From JAEUMD01 sp050246945 (GTDB lineage: Bacteria > Pseudomonadota > Alphaproteobacteria > Rhizobiales > Hyphomicrobiaceae): a DNA stretch of 64,000 nucleotides. How positions within the stretch are numbered: position 1 is the stretch's first letter; every line of letters starts with the position of its first letter. The translations under genes and the position numbers were made by a program. The stretch is taken from contig JBFWVC010000005.1 in assembly GCA_050246945.1 (NCBI GenBank), forward strand, positions 205,722 through 269,721. The letters are read 5' to 3'. Of the stretch, positions 18,100 through 27,622 are shown piece after piece. The notes under the pieces are model-generated. The model was not told the DNA's origin and searched no databases. It saw nothing but the letters and a program-made list of their open reading frames with translations.

Positions 18100-18316
18100 A
18101 CGGGTGGCAAGGCAGGCGGCGCATCGGCGGTCCCTTCTCACGTCACCGTGTCACGGGTCACCTTGTCTCTTCCGACCGCTTGACCCGCCGTCTATTCCCG
18201 GCGATGTCCCTGTCTGGCATGATCTGTTCACCCAACCGCAACACCCCCCGTGGTTAGATCGGCCAGAGTTTCTTATCGATCGGCGGCTGGACACCGCCCC
18301 AGACGGAGTGTCTCAG

Positions 18317-19918
18317 GTGCCCGGCGCCCTCCTCAACACCTTGCGACTGGCGCGCGCCGGTTTCGTGCTCGCCCAGCACGGCGTACATCTCGTGCCGAAG
18401 GGTATGGCGGTGCCGCCGCTCATCAAGGTCGCGCTCGTGGCCACCGCGCCGATCCGCTGGCTGACCGCACCATTTCGCGTCCGCACCCCACAGGAAAAGC
18501 GCATCTCCAGCGCCATCGCGGCGCTCGGGCCCTCCTACATCAAGCTGGGTCAATTCCTGGCAACGCGAGCGGATGTCATCGGTCCCGAACTTGCCCAGGA
18601 CCTCTCGCATCTGCAGGATCGGATGGCACCCTTCTCCATGGCACAAGCGCGCCACGCGATCGAGACGGCGCTCGGCGGACGATTGGAAGACCATTACAAG
18701 AGCTTCGGCCCTCCGGTGGCAGCTGCCTCCATCGCACAGGTCCACAAAGCCGAGGTCCAGGAGGCTGGTGAACCAGCGCGCGCAGTCGCAGTGAAAGTGC
18801 TGCGCCCAGGTGTCGAACGCCGCTTCAAGGCCGACCTCGATAGCTACTACTTCGCCGCCCGTCAGATCGAACGTTTCCACCCGCCTTCGCGGCGCCTGAA
18901 GCCCGTCGCCGTCGTCGACACCCTGAAGCGAACGACGGAGCTGGAAATGGACCTCCGGCTCGAAGCCGCTGCCATATCTGAGATGGCTGAGAACATCGCC
19001 GGCGACGAGGGCTTCCGCGTACCCAACGTCGACTGGAAACGAACTTCGCGCCGCATTCTCACGCTCGACTGGATCGATGGCACACCCATCTCGGATCACG
19101 CAGCGCTCGACGCGCGCGGTCTCGACAAGAAGGAACTTGGACTGGTCGTCATCCGCTCGTTCCTGAAACACGCCATGCGCGACGGCTTCTTCCATGCCGA
19201 CATGCACCAGGGCAATCTGTTCATCGATAGGCAGGGCCGCGTAGCCGCGGTCGATTTCGGCATCATGGGCCGCCTGGGCCCGAAGGAGCGTCGCTTCCTC
19301 GCGGAGATCCTGCACGGCCTGATCAACCGCGACTACCGCCGCGCCGCCTGGGTGCATTTCTGGGCAGGCTACGTACCCCCGCATCACCCGGTTGACGTCT
19401 TTGCGCAGGCACTGCGCGCAATCGGTGAGCCGATCCACGGCCGCACGGCCAACGAGATCTCGATGGCCGACCTGCTGGGCCAGCTCTTCGCCTACACCGA
19501 GGTCTTCGACATGCAGACCCGGCCCGAGCTGATCATGTTGCAAAAGAGCATGGTCATCGTCGAAGGCGTGGCGCGCTCGCTGAACCCGGAGCTCAACATG
19601 TGGACGGCGGCGGAACCTGTGGCCCGCGAGTGGATGCAGCAGAACCTGGGCGTCGGTGGCCGCCTCAAGGAGGCCGGCGAGGGCGCCACCACCATCGCTC
19701 ACGTTCTGGCTGAGGTGCCCGCGTTGATGACGCAGGCGCAAGCAACTCTGACTGCGCTCTCCGCCATGTCGCGCGATGGATTGAGGCTCGATCCGGAAAC
19801 GGTGGCGAGCATCGGCAAGGCCGAAAACCGCGGCGCCATCTGGACCAGGCTCGCCCTCTGGATTGGCGCTGCAAGTTTGGTCACAATAGCGGCCCATCAG
19901 CTGGGCCTGTTACCCTGA
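18317..19918 (+). CDS. ubiB: UbiB/ABC1 family atypical kinase (ubiquinone biosynthesis)
   Basis: UbiB is a protein-kinase-like ATPase that supports ubiquinone biosynthesis at the inner membrane. Family motifs are clear: KxGQ in SYIKLGQFLATR, the Ala-rich loop AAASIAQVHKA, the lysine in VAVKVLRPG, ExD in ELEMDLRLEAA, ADMHQGNLFID and VDFGIMGRL. A C-terminal helix (LALWIGAASLVTIAAHQLGL) anchors it. The frame is open from 18104, but its first 70 residues look non-coding. The GTG at 18317, with ACGGAG 9 bases upstream, gives 533 residues, normal for the family. ubiE is not adjacent, unlike in many relatives. Confidence 0.9.
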   Translation: MPGALLNTLRLARAGFVLAQHGVHLVPKGMAVPPLIKVALVATAPIRWLTAPFRVRTPQEKRISSAIAALGPSYIKLGQFLATRADVIGPELAQDLSHLQDRMAPFSMAQARHAIETALGGRLEDHYKSFGPPVAAASIAQVHKAEVQEAGEPARAVAVKVLRPGVERRFKADLDSYYFAARQIERFHPPSRRLKPVAVVDTLKRTTELEMDLRLEAAAISEMAENIAGDEGFRVPNVDWKRTSRRILTLDWIDGTPISDHAALDARGLDKKELGLVVIRSFLKHAMRDGFFHADMHQGNLFIDRQGRVAAVDFGIMGRLGPKERRFLAEILHGLINRDYRRAAWVHFWAGYVPPHHPVDVFAQALRAIGEPIHGRTANEISMADLLGQLFAYTEVFDMQTRPELIMLQKSMVIVEGVARSLNPELNMWTAAEPVAREWMQQNLGVGGRLKEAGEGATTIAHVLAEVPALMTQAQATLTALSAMSRDGLRLDPETVASIGKAENRGAIWTRLALWIGAASLVTIAAHQLGLLP

Positions 19919-19952
19919 CTGTTTTCCTGCAGCGCCAGCTGGCGATCTCCGC

Positions 19953-20402
19953 CTAGGCAGAGTGGGACTTGCCGATAAATGTGCTTGCGATCATCGAGCA
20001 AAGCCGCTTCATCACCATGAAGCCGGATTGCGGATGATCGGTGAGGATATCCATGATGCGATCGCCATTGATCGCCAGAACATGAGACGCATCCATGCAT
20101 GTTGCGCTGCCGAGACGGCGCGGATGCTCAGGCACGAGCGCGGCCCAGCCGAATATCATGTGGCGCTTCATCAGCGTTTCCACGAACAGGTGACCGACAC
20201 CCGTCGACGTCTTGAAACTGACAAGACCATGCATCAGCACGTACATCTCCAGGGCCTGCTCGCCGGCTTCGTAGATCACCTCACCCTTGGCGTAATCGCG
20301 CTCCCGCGCCACGGCCGCAATCGCGTCCAGCACCTCGTCAGGACAACCGGCAAACAATGGGATTTCGTTGAGAACATCGTGAATTTGAGTCTGATCAAGC
20401 AT
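19953..20402 (-). CDS. Stand-alone cyclic-nucleotide-binding domain protein
   Basis: The 149-residue product is essentially one CRP-type beta-roll: IPLFAGCPDEVLDAIA, KGEVIYEAGEQALEMYVLMHGLVSF and FGWAALVPEHPRRLGSATCM. A C-terminal helix bundle (LTDHPQSGFMVMKRLCSMIAS) follows, without the helix-turn-helix of CRP/FNR regulators. The ATG at 20402 follows GTGAGGTG and is preferred over a start 15 codons upstream. Such proteins may sense a nucleotide or act as partner subunits. The K+ channel gene nearby carries the same domain type. The phosphate-binding cassette is not canonical, so ligand binding is uncertain. Confidence 0.75.
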   Translation of the reverse strand: MLDQTQIHDVLNEIPLFAGCPDEVLDAIAAVARERDYAKGEVIYEAGEQALEMYVLMHGLVSFKTSTGVGHLFVETLMKRHMIFGWAALVPEHPRRLGSATCMDASHVLAINGDRIMDILTDHPQSGFMVMKRLCSMIASTFIGKSHSA

Positions 20403-20520
20403 GCTGCACCTCACAATCCAGGCCCAGCTTGCTCCAATTTTGCGCAACCGACCAATTAACAGACACTATCTCTCGTAAGGAATCCCCTGACGTGGAAACA
20501 GGAGCATATCGCACCGCACA

Positions 20521-22101
20521 TCATGCGTTTCCGACGGATCCATCTGGCCGCGCCCCCCTTGGCTGGGCCGGCCAGCCGCGATGCCGCGTTTTCTCCCAGT
20601 GAAAAGGTGCTGTGAAGAGCTCAAACAACGCCCGGTAGGCCGCGAGCGATATGGCCAGCCAGTAGATCAGCACCAGTGGCAAATGGATGATGAGACGCTT
20701 GCGGTCGCGTCGCCACGCGGCCACGGCGCCGACCGCCACGACTGACAGGTAGCCGAGAACGAGGTTCGCCAGCGCCAGCCACCACAGGAGGCGCGCGTTG
20801 TCTGATTTGGAGCCTGCAAGCAGCTCGCCCGTGTAAGCCTCATAGCCGAGCAGAACGTAGAACCAGGGATGCACGAGCGCTGACGCGATCATGGCACCCA
20901 TGAGCGCCTGCAGCCCCAGGAACGGCCACCAGCCGAGCTCATGGAGAAGCGCCTTCGGGTAACGCATGTGGACGAGATAGGTCTGCATCCAGCCCTTGAG
21001 CCAGCGCGTGCGCTGTCCGAGCCAGATGCGCAGTGTGGGCGGCGCTTCTTCCCAAGTCGTCGATCCGATCATGCCGACACGCATGCCAAATCGCGCGATC
21101 CTTACACCCAGATCGGCGTCCTCCGTCACGTTGTAGGGGTCCCACGCCAGCACGCCCTGCAATGCTGCACGACGAAAATGGTTCGAGGTGCCTCCGAGCG
21201 GCAGCGGCAGACCGTATCGCTGCAGCGCCGGCAGGATCAGATCAAAAAGTGCCGAGTATTCAATCGTAAACTGCCGAGTGAGCCAGGTCTCGTCCGGGTT
21301 GAAGGTATTCAGGCGCGCCTGCAGGCAGACCAGCTGTTCCGGCGCGCTCAGAAATGCGCGCGCTGCAACCCGCAGCTGATCCGGCTCCGGCAGATCCTCC
21401 GCATCGAAAACGACAACGAACTCGCCGGGGGTCTGATCGAGCGCAACGACCAGCGCCCGCGGCTTCGTCCTCGGCTCGCCGCATGGCACCACGAGAACGC
21501 GCATGTGCAATGGCAGTACGAGGCGGCCCAGCGCCGCTTGCGTACACCGGTCGTCCTCCTCCACGACCAGGCGGATCGCCAGCCTGTGCTGCGGGTAGTC
21601 GATGGCCGAAAGTGCCGCCACCAGCGCAGGCACGACATCCGCTTCATCGTAAAGCGGAACCAGGACGGCATATGTGGGGCAGTCGGCATCCGCGAGCCGG
21701 TTACCCGGTACATCCACATCGGCTCTTCCCGCCTCTTGCAGCGCCGAGCCGACCGCAAGGAAGCGCAGCAGGTACACTGAAAAGAATGGCATCGCCAAAA
21801 GCAGTGTCAGCATGACCGCAAGCCCGGCGGGCCAGAGCATCATCGCCCCGAGCAGTGCGACTGCCACGGTCCCCAGCGCTCGTCGCTGCCAACGCCACAT
21901 TGGCGTTGCCGAGGATAGTTCGGGACGCAGCCTGGCGAGTCGCGACACCGATCGCGCCGTTTCCGACTGAGACACCTTCTCCCAGCTATTCTCAGGAGTT
22001 AACTGACACAGCCTCGCTCCGGCTGCCGACGAGTCGTCCCCCGCCAAGCCACCACAGTCTCGTCCCCCGCCGGCAAAATAGGTATCTCCGCCCAGTGCCA
22101 C
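20521..22101 (-). CDS. Membrane glycosyltransferase family 2 (cellulose-synthase-like)
   Basis: This 526-residue processive-type GT2 protein has two N-terminal membrane helices (near ALGTVAVALLGAMML), then a cytosolic GT-A domain. Visible motifs are VLVPLYDEADVVPALVAAL, VVVFDAEDLPEPDQ (catalytic Asp region), TEDADLGVRIARFG (TED) and LGQRTRWLKGWMQTY (the Q/RxxRW motif). Several C-terminal helices follow. It probably makes or exports a surface glucan or a related polysaccharide. The GTG at 22101 has a good AGGGAG 7 bases upstream; an inner GTG at 21975 has a site too close to the start. It is divergent from the solute-binding protein gene. Confidence 0.85.
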   Translation of the reverse strand: MALGGDTYFAGGGRDCGGLAGDDSSAAGARLCQLTPENSWEKVSQSETARSVSRLARLRPELSSATPMWRWQRRALGTVAVALLGAMMLWPAGLAVMLTLLLAMPFFSVYLLRFLAVGSALQEAGRADVDVPGNRLADADCPTYAVLVPLYDEADVVPALVAALSAIDYPQHRLAIRLVVEEDDRCTQAALGRLVLPLHMRVLVVPCGEPRTKPRALVVALDQTPGEFVVVFDAEDLPEPDQLRVAARAFLSAPEQLVCLQARLNTFNPDETWLTRQFTIEYSALFDLILPALQRYGLPLPLGGTSNHFRRAALQGVLAWDPYNVTEDADLGVRIARFGMRVGMIGSTTWEEAPPTLRIWLGQRTRWLKGWMQTYLVHMRYPKALLHELGWWPFLGLQALMGAMIASALVHPWFYVLLGYEAYTGELLAGSKSDNARLLWWLALANLVLGYLSVVAVGAVAAWRRDRKRLIIHLPLVLIYWLAISLAAYRALFELFTAPFHWEKTRHRGWPAQPRGARPDGSVGNA

Positions 22102-22316
22102 GCCCCAACTCCCTGGTACGGATTATCTGACCTGGGAGCTCGCTGCGCCACCACAAAGATGCGCTGGTGTTCGCGCGAGCATCACCGCGCAGGAACCGCT
22201 ATCAGAACCATTCCAGGGCACGTCGCAATTTCACCCAATCGGCGCGTGACACATGCCCGACTTGGTACCAACATGCGCGCATAAGAACCGAATCAATGCG
22301 GAGCCAGAGCCGCCCG

Positions 22317-23237
22317 ATGTCATTCACGGCCTTGAGGCCGCGCCCCTCGGCGCCCGCATGCAACGCCCACCAACCGGGATCCGCCACGGCTTCCGGCACC
22401 CTGGCGCGTCTCTGCGCGGTTGCGGCCGCGCTGGCGGCCTTGTGCGTTGCGATGCTCCTGGCCGCATCCGGTCCCGTTGCCGCCCAGACCGAGGCAATCC
22501 CGCCCGGCGAGGAGGATGCCGCCGGCCTGCCCCGCCGCCTCGTGCTGAGGTTCGTGACAGAGGGCGACTTCCCGCCCTTCAACTTCTATGACGAGGAAGG
22601 TCAGCTGACCGGGTTCAACGTCGATCTGGCCCGCTCCATTTGCCTGGAGGCTCAAGCCGCCTGCGACGTCCAGGTCAAGCCGTGGGACGAGTTGCTGCTT
22701 GCCTTGCGGCGCGGCGATGCCGATGCCGCCATCGCTGGCCATCGCGTCACCGCCAAGGCCGTCCAGCAGGTCGACTTTTCAAGTCCCTACTTGTTCACAC
22801 CCGGCCGCTTTGCGGTCCGTCGCACCGCCGACAAGCGTGAGATCACGCCGGAGGGCCTCGAGGGCCAGCGCATCGCGGTTATCCGCGGCAGCGCCCACGA
22901 AGCGTTCCTGAAGACCTTCTTCCGCGACAGCCGTATCGAGGTGCATCCGTCGTCCGATAGCGCGCGTGAGGCACTCGCCGATGGCAAGATCGATTATCTT
23001 TTCGATGACGGCATCAGCCTGTCGTTCTGGCTCAACGGCACGCTCTCCAATCAATGCTGCGAATTCCGGGGCGGTCCGTTCCTGGAAGCGAAATTCTTCG
23101 GCGACGGCATCGCCGTGGCCATCAAGAAGAACGATCGCCAGATGAAGGAGCTCATCGACCGGTCGATTGCCAACCTGCGCGAGAGCGGCCGTTTCGAGGA
23201 ACTTGTCGGGCGCTATTTCCCCTATCGCATCTACTGA
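22317..23237 (+). CDS. Periplasmic solute-binding protein, family 3
   Basis: The 306-residue product has a signal-peptide-like segment (LCAVAAALAALCVAMLLAAS, then PVAAQ) and a type 3 binding-protein fold: FVTEGDFPPFNFYDEEGQ, TGFNVDLARSICLEA, VDFSSPYLFTPGRF, GQRIAVIRGSAHEAFL and DYLFDDGISLSFWL. It would bind an amino acid or similar polar solute in the periplasm. The start is uncertain (ATG at 22296 or 22317, or further upstream); none has a strong ribosome site. No ABC permease or ATPase gene is adjacent, so it is an orphan receptor or serves a distant transporter. Confidence 0.85.
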   Translation: MSFTALRPRPSAPACNAHQPGSATASGTLARLCAVAAALAALCVAMLLAASGPVAAQTEAIPPGEEDAAGLPRRLVLRFVTEGDFPPFNFYDEEGQLTGFNVDLARSICLEAQAACDVQVKPWDELLLALRRGDADAAIAGHRVTAKAVQQVDFSSPYLFTPGRFAVRRTADKREITPEGLEGQRIAVIRGSAHEAFLKTFFRDSRIEVHPSSDSAREALADGKIDYLFDDGISLSFWLNGTLSNQCCEFRGGPFLEAKFFGDGIAVAIKKNDRQMKELIDRSIANLRESGRFEELVGRYFPYRIY

Positions 23238-23255
23238 GACCGCGCTTCGCGGTCT
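23237..23255. terminator. Hairpin between convergent genes
   Basis: AGACCGCG (23237-23244), loop CTT and CGCGGTCT (23248-23255) form a perfect 8-bp stem between the stop codons of two convergent genes. There is no long T-run, so it is at best a weak bidirectional terminator. Confidence 0.5.
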
Positions 23256-23268
23256 GCATGCGAAGAGT

Positions 23269-24234
23269 TCACGCGCGCGGGGGATGCACGATGCGTGACA
23301 CGTCGTACCGGTCGTTCAACCCGGCGATGATGTTGTCGGCCATCTCGAGGCCCATCCGGCGCGAAGCCTCGCGCGTGTTTCCAGCGCTGTGCGGCGTCAG
23401 GATGAGATTGGGCAGATCTGGGGCGAGCAGCGGGCTGTCCTGCGCAGGCGGCTCGACATCGAACACATCGATCCCCGCGCCGGCAAGATTGTTGCACCTC
23501 AGGGCCTCGGCCAGCGCCGGTTCGTCGACGAGCCCGCCGCGCGCGCAATTGACGAGGAAGGCCCCTCGCCGCATGGTCCCGATCTCCGCCGCACCAAGCA
23601 GGGGGCGCGAGGCGTGGACGCGCGGTGTATGCAGCGAGACGAAATCGGCCGATGCCAATGCCTCGCCAAGGCTCGCGGCCACCTGCGCGCCGTACCGATC
23701 CGCAACAGCGGGCTCGACCGATCGGCCCCATGCTATGAGCGACATGTCGAACGCAGCTGCGCGGCGTGCCAGCTCCTGCCCGCTGCGCCCGAAGCCCAGG
23801 ATGGCCAGGCTGCGCCCGGCCAGCTCCTCTGCCGCCAATGCATCGCGGAAGCGCCAGTTTCCTGCCCGCAAAGCGGCATCGTGCATTGGCAGCCGCTTCG
23901 CCAGAGCCAGCATCAGCGCCATGGCATGCTCCGCCACCGCAACCTTGTTCGCATCGGGTGTATTGAGGACAACAATCCCCCGTGCTGATGCCGCTGCGAG
24001 ATCTATATTGTCGGTGCCGACCCCGTGCTTGGCGATGATCCTCAAACGCGGCGCCGCATTGATCAATGCCGCATCAATTCGCTGAATGCGCACGCCGATC
24101 GCCTGCGCGTTCACCAGGGTCTCCCGGACGATCACCGGATCGCCGCCCGCCTCGACGACCTCGAAGTCTGGTTCTTGCCTGAGCCGCGCGAGCGCATCGG
24201 CATGCACATGTTCGGTGATGAGGATCCTCGGCAC
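23269..24234 (-). CDS. D-isomer-specific 2-hydroxyacid dehydrogenase
   Basis: This 321-residue NAD(P)-dependent oxidoreductase of the phosphoglycerate-dehydrogenase-like family has a Rossmann loop LAILGFGRSGQELARR. The catalytic triad regions are NCARGGLVDEPAL (Arg), DVFDVEPPAQD (Glu) and LTPHSAGNT (His). Substrates in this family include 3-phosphoglycerate, glyoxylate and hydroxypyruvate; the sequence does not decide among them. Hydroxypyruvate reductase would suit a serine-cycle organism, but that is speculation. The frame continues to 24351, but homology-like sequence begins at the GTG at 24234 (VPRILITEHVHADAL), with no clear ribosome site. Confidence 0.87.
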   Translation of the reverse strand: MPRILITEHVHADALARLRQEPDFEVVEAGGDPVIVRETLVNAQAIGVRIQRIDAALINAAPRLRIIAKHGVGTDNIDLAAASARGIVVLNTPDANKVAVAEHAMALMLALAKRLPMHDAALRAGNWRFRDALAAEELAGRSLAILGFGRSGQELARRAAAFDMSLIAWGRSVEPAVADRYGAQVAASLGEALASADFVSLHTPRVHASRPLLGAAEIGTMRRGAFLVNCARGGLVDEPALAEALRCNNLAGAGIDVFDVEPPAQDSPLLAPDLPNLILTPHSAGNTREASRRMGLEMADNIIAGLNDRYDVSRIVHPPRA

Positions 24235-24546
24235 GGGGAGGCCACGCGTTATTTTTGTTTCAAGCCGGGAAAAACAGCTTAGCCTGGAAAAGAGAGAAGC
24301 CACGTCTACAGGCGCGCCGCAGCGACGCGCGCTCATTCCTAACAAAATCATCTGGGCGTCAAGACGTCAGCCTTTTTGCAGGCTGTCGCACACCAGATCG
24401 GGTTGGAGCACTTGAGGCCCAGAACCCCCGATAATTCTGCCTGAGGCAACCGGCCGTTGGCACGATCGCCTCGCAAAGCATGCCATCAAACGTCCACAAA
24501 TGTCCCATTCCGTCCCGCCGAAGGCAATGTCGCCCACGAGGACTAC

Positions 24547-26181
24547 ATGAAAACGCGAAAATCCCACCGCCCCGCCCGGTCTGCACTTGCCGCCGGACTT
24601 GCACTGACGGCTTCGTCCCTGACGATTGCAGCTGCCGCCACCGCAGAGCCCGCGAATGGCGGCCGCTACGAGCTTGCCCAAAGAGGCCCCGGCGCTGGCC
24701 AGCAACAAGATGATGACCGCGATCAGCAGAAGGGAAAGCACAAGGGCAAGCACGACGGCAGACAGGACGGATCTTCCGATCAGAACCGAGACCGTGGCAA
24801 TCGCGATGGCGGTCCGAAATCCCGAGGTGGCGAGCCCGGCCCGAGAGCCAGGGGCGACGAGAATGGCCAGGACAGGGGCCAGCGGTTCAAGAACGTCCAG
24901 CCGCAGCCGCAACCGCAGCTTCAGCAGCAGGCGCCGCAGGCAGTCCAGCCCGACGCGCGACCCAAGTCGTTCACCAAAGAGCAAAACGATCAGCGCGACG
25001 GGTCCGGCGAGAGGCGTTTCCGCAAGGACGTTGAGCGCCCACTGGCGCCAGCACCAAACCAGCGCTCGGGAGTGGGCGAACCGGCTCCTTCGACATTCAA
25101 GAAGCCTGACAGCGCGACCACCGACCGCCGCGACAAGGGGGGCCGTGAATTCTTCGGCCAGGGCAGGACCAACAATACCGGCGCCTCGGACGGCGATCGC
25201 AAACGTTGGCGACGTGACCAGCGCGACGCCGAGCGGAGCGGCGGATACGCGAACATCGACGCACTGAAGAGCAGCCGCAAGGAGCGCCGCTTGGAAGGCG
25301 GCGCCACGATCTTCGAGGAACCCGATTCTCGACGCATCATTCACAGCGGCAATCGCTCGTTTATCATTCGCGACGAGACGCGCCGACTGAGCCGCTTCGG
25401 CAAGGTGACGGATACCCACCGTCGCCCTGGCGGAGGCAACATTACAACCATCGTCCGGCCCGATGGTGCACGCATCATTACGGAAACCTCGCCGGACGGA
25501 AGGCTCATCCGCCGCTACCGCAAGACGCGCGACGGCCGCACCATCATCCTGGTCGACAACCGCCGCACATGGCGCACGTGGGGCGCCATCGGCGCCGGCG
25601 CCGTATTGGCAACCGGCCTCTACCTCGCGATCGACCCGCCTCACTACCGGGGGCCGCGCGACCGCTACATCATCGAATACGACCACGCCAGCTACGATGA
25701 CATCTACGACGCATTGATGGCCCCGCCGATCGACGACATCGGCCCCCGCTATACGCTCGACCAGGTGCTGTTCAACTACAATCTGCGCGAACGCATGCGC
25801 CGTGTGGACCTGGACTCGATCAACTTCGAAACAGGCTCGTGGGACATCGACGAAAGCCAGTTCGAAAAGCTGGAGCGTCTGGCGCGCGCGATTGACAGGA
25901 TACTTGATCGCAATCCTGACGAAGTGTTCCTGATCGAGGGGCACACCGATGCCGTCGGTGATGCGGTGAGCAACCGCTCGCTGTCCGACCGTCGCGCCGA
26001 GGAGGTCGCTAACATCCTCACCGAGGAATTCAAGGTCCCTCCGGAGAACCTCGTTATCCAGGGCTATGGCGAAGAGTTCCTCAAGGTCGATACCGAGGGC
26101 CCCTCGCGTGCGAACCGGCGCGTGACAGTGCGCCGCATTACGCCGTTGCTCGACCGCCGCGATACCAGCTACCGCGACTGA
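24547..26181 (+). CDS. OmpA-family envelope protein with long low-complexity region
   Basis: The ATG at 24547 has ACGAGGA upstream and starts a signal peptide ending near AAATA/EPA. Residues 40-280 are strongly polar and repetitive: Gly/Asp/Arg/Gln-rich, including QPQPQPQLQQQ. A hydrophobic segment (WGAIGAGAVLATGLYLAI) starts at 345. From about 426 there is an OmpA/MotB peptidoglycan-binding domain (NFETGSWDID, IEGHTDAVGDAVSNRSLSDR, GYGEEFLKV, NRRVTVRRI). It should tether the envelope to the cell wall. At 544 residues it is far longer than a plain OmpA domain protein because of the disordered linker. A strong terminator follows. Confidence 0.85.
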   Translation: MKTRKSHRPARSALAAGLALTASSLTIAAAATAEPANGGRYELAQRGPGAGQQQDDDRDQQKGKHKGKHDGRQDGSSDQNRDRGNRDGGPKSRGGEPGPRARGDENGQDRGQRFKNVQPQPQPQLQQQAPQAVQPDARPKSFTKEQNDQRDGSGERRFRKDVERPLAPAPNQRSGVGEPAPSTFKKPDSATTDRRDKGGREFFGQGRTNNTGASDGDRKRWRRDQRDAERSGGYANIDALKSSRKERRLEGGATIFEEPDSRRIIHSGNRSFIIRDETRRLSRFGKVTDTHRRPGGGNITTIVRPDGARIITETSPDGRLIRRYRKTRDGRTIILVDNRRTWRTWGAIGAGAVLATGLYLAIDPPHYRGPRDRYIIEYDHASYDDIYDALMAPPIDDIGPRYTLDQVLFNYNLRERMRRVDLDSINFETGSWDIDESQFEKLERLARAIDRILDRNPDEVFLIEGHTDAVGDAVSNRSLSDRRAEEVANILTEEFKVPPENLVIQGYGEEFLKVDTEGPSRANRRVTVRRITPLLDRRDTSYRD

Positions 26182-26202
26182 TCGGAAGTCTTGCAGAACG
26201 CG

Positions 26203-26236
26203 AAAGGCGCTCCACCGGATGGAGCGCCTTTCAATT
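26203..26236 (+). terminator. Rho-independent terminator
   Basis: AAAGGCGCTCCA (26203-26214), loop CCGGA and TGGAGCGCCTTT (26220-26231) form a perfect 12-bp stem followed by CAATTTTT. It ends the OmpA-family gene and may also act on the convergent small gene. Confidence 0.9.
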
Positions 26237-26279
26237 TTTCGGCAATGCCACGGATGCCGCGCCCGCCGCCGCGCAAAAT

Positions 26280-26495
26280 TCAGCTTTCGCCGGACCCGCC
26301 GCGCATGTCGGATGCGAATTCCGCTTCCAAAGCCGCCTCCAGCTTGATGAGATCTTCCGGCAGCGGCATGCCAAAGGCTTTCAGCTCGTTGAGCTTCTCC
26401 ATCACCATCAGATAGATCTCGTGACGGTCCTCTGGCTCGTTCTGCATCTGCGTCATGAGTATGCCGAGTTCGGCCGTGACGTCGTCGATGTCCAT
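26280..26495 (-). CDS. Small acidic protein of unknown function (71 aa)
   Basis: The ATG at 26495 has CAGGAG 8 bases upstream, a strong sign of translation. The product starts MDIDDVTAELGILMTQMQNE and continues with EDRHEIYLMVMEKLNELK and EDLIKLEAALEAEFASD. It is helical, acidic and cytosolic, with no Cys and no membrane segment. It lies 114 bp beyond the HAD-hydrolase stop on the same strand, so the two could be co-transcribed. I recognise no named family. Confidence 0.65.
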   Translation of the reverse strand: MDIDDVTAELGILMTQMQNEPEDRHEIYLMVMEKLNELKAFGMPLPEDLIKLEAALEAEFASDMRGGSGES

Positions 26496-26609
26496 GGGGT
26501 CGCTCCTGATGCTCGCGCGCTCCGTACAGCACGACTATAAGCGTCGCCGCACCAAACGTACCAGAAAAAGCGACCGATCAGTTGCGCGCCAGGCACCGCT
26601 GCCCACTTG

Positions 26610-27602
26610 TTACCTGAGCCCGCGCTCGACCTTCCACAACTCCTCCTTTACGCGGATGTCGGCCAGCATGCGATCGATCAGCAGGCACGTGCGCTTGAAC
26701 AGATCCGAGCCGCGCCGATAGTCTGCGGCGGCAAAGAAATCGATGCGCCCGGCTTTGAACAGGTTGACGCACTTCTCCTTCGACTTGCCGGACGGATGCA
26801 CGGCGATCGCATGTCCGCCATTCTTGCGCATCACCGCCATCGACGGCACGTCCGTATCGCCGTCACCGAAATAAATCATGTTGGAGAAGGGAATCGGACG
26901 CTCGGCCTCCGGCATGTGCTGGTTGATCGTCTCACCCAGATCTTCCACGCCCTTGTTGATGCGGAACAGGTACTGCGTCTTGCCCGTGTCGGTGATGACG
27001 CGCTTCGGATAGGGCAGGTCGTAGGCATCGAACCAGTATTCCGAGGCGAACACGTTATGGAAGCGGCCGTAGATCGGCGTGCCTTCAATGATCTCGGTCA
27101 GCCCCGAAGAAATCATGTAGTGGCGGACTGTGACGCCCTGGCTTTCCGATCTCAGATTCACGTACGAACCGATCTCGTCGAACCATTCGATCACGCCTGG
27201 AAACAGCTCGACCGCCCGCCCCTGCGCAACCAGATCTTCACGATCGATGCGGATACCGGCCTCTTTCGCCTTCTTGTAGAGCAGGTGCATGTAGGTGATG
27301 AGCGGATCGGCCTCCTGCTCGCGCGCGACCCGGTTGGTTTCTTTCCAGAATTGCGCCGCATCGACGCCGACCTGCGGCAGGAACGCATACTCCTGCATCG
27401 GCCGAGGAGAAAGCGTGCCGTCGAAATCATAGACAAGTGCGATCACCTTCTTGTCGAAGGCGGCGCGCGCTGATGCCGCATTTTTCCCCTTGCCTGCCTT
27501 CGATGGCTTGCCCCTGGACCGCCCCGCGCGCAGCATCGGCACGTCATCGTTGGCTGCTTTCGCTGGCCGTCGGCCAAGCCGCCCGGCGTCCCCTCCGGTC
27601 AT
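26610..27602 (-). CDS. HAD superfamily hydrolase
   Basis: The 330-residue protein carries HAD motif I in VYDFDGTLS, motif II in MISSGLTEII and a motif IV region FGDGDTDVPSMAVMRKNGG. The layout resembles phosphoserine-phosphatase-like HADs, with a cap domain between motifs I and II (FLPQVGVDAAQFWKETNRVA). The ATG at 27602 follows GAGGGATAG; upstream frame sequence is repeat DNA and not coding. The first 45 residues are basic and low-complexity (RGKPSKAGKGKNAASARAAF). The substrate is unknown; a small phosphomonoester is likely. Confidence 0.8.
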   Translation of the reverse strand: MTGGDAGRLGRRPAKAANDDVPMLRAGRSRGKPSKAGKGKNAASARAAFDKKVIALVYDFDGTLSPRPMQEYAFLPQVGVDAAQFWKETNRVAREQEADPLITYMHLLYKKAKEAGIRIDREDLVAQGRAVELFPGVIEWFDEIGSYVNLRSESQGVTVRHYMISSGLTEIIEGTPIYGRFHNVFASEYWFDAYDLPYPKRVITDTGKTQYLFRINKGVEDLGETINQHMPEAERPIPFSNMIYFGDGDTDVPSMAVMRKNGGHAIAVHPSGKSKEKCVNLFKAGRIDFFAAADYRRGSDLFKRTCLLIDRMLADIRVKEELWKVERGLR

Positions 27603-27622
27603 CGCTATCCCTCGCTCGCTTG

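Noticed and set aside
18254..19897. 547-codon minus-strand frame opposite ubiB
   Set aside because: Antisense shadow of a well-supported gene; long antisense frames are expected at this GC content.
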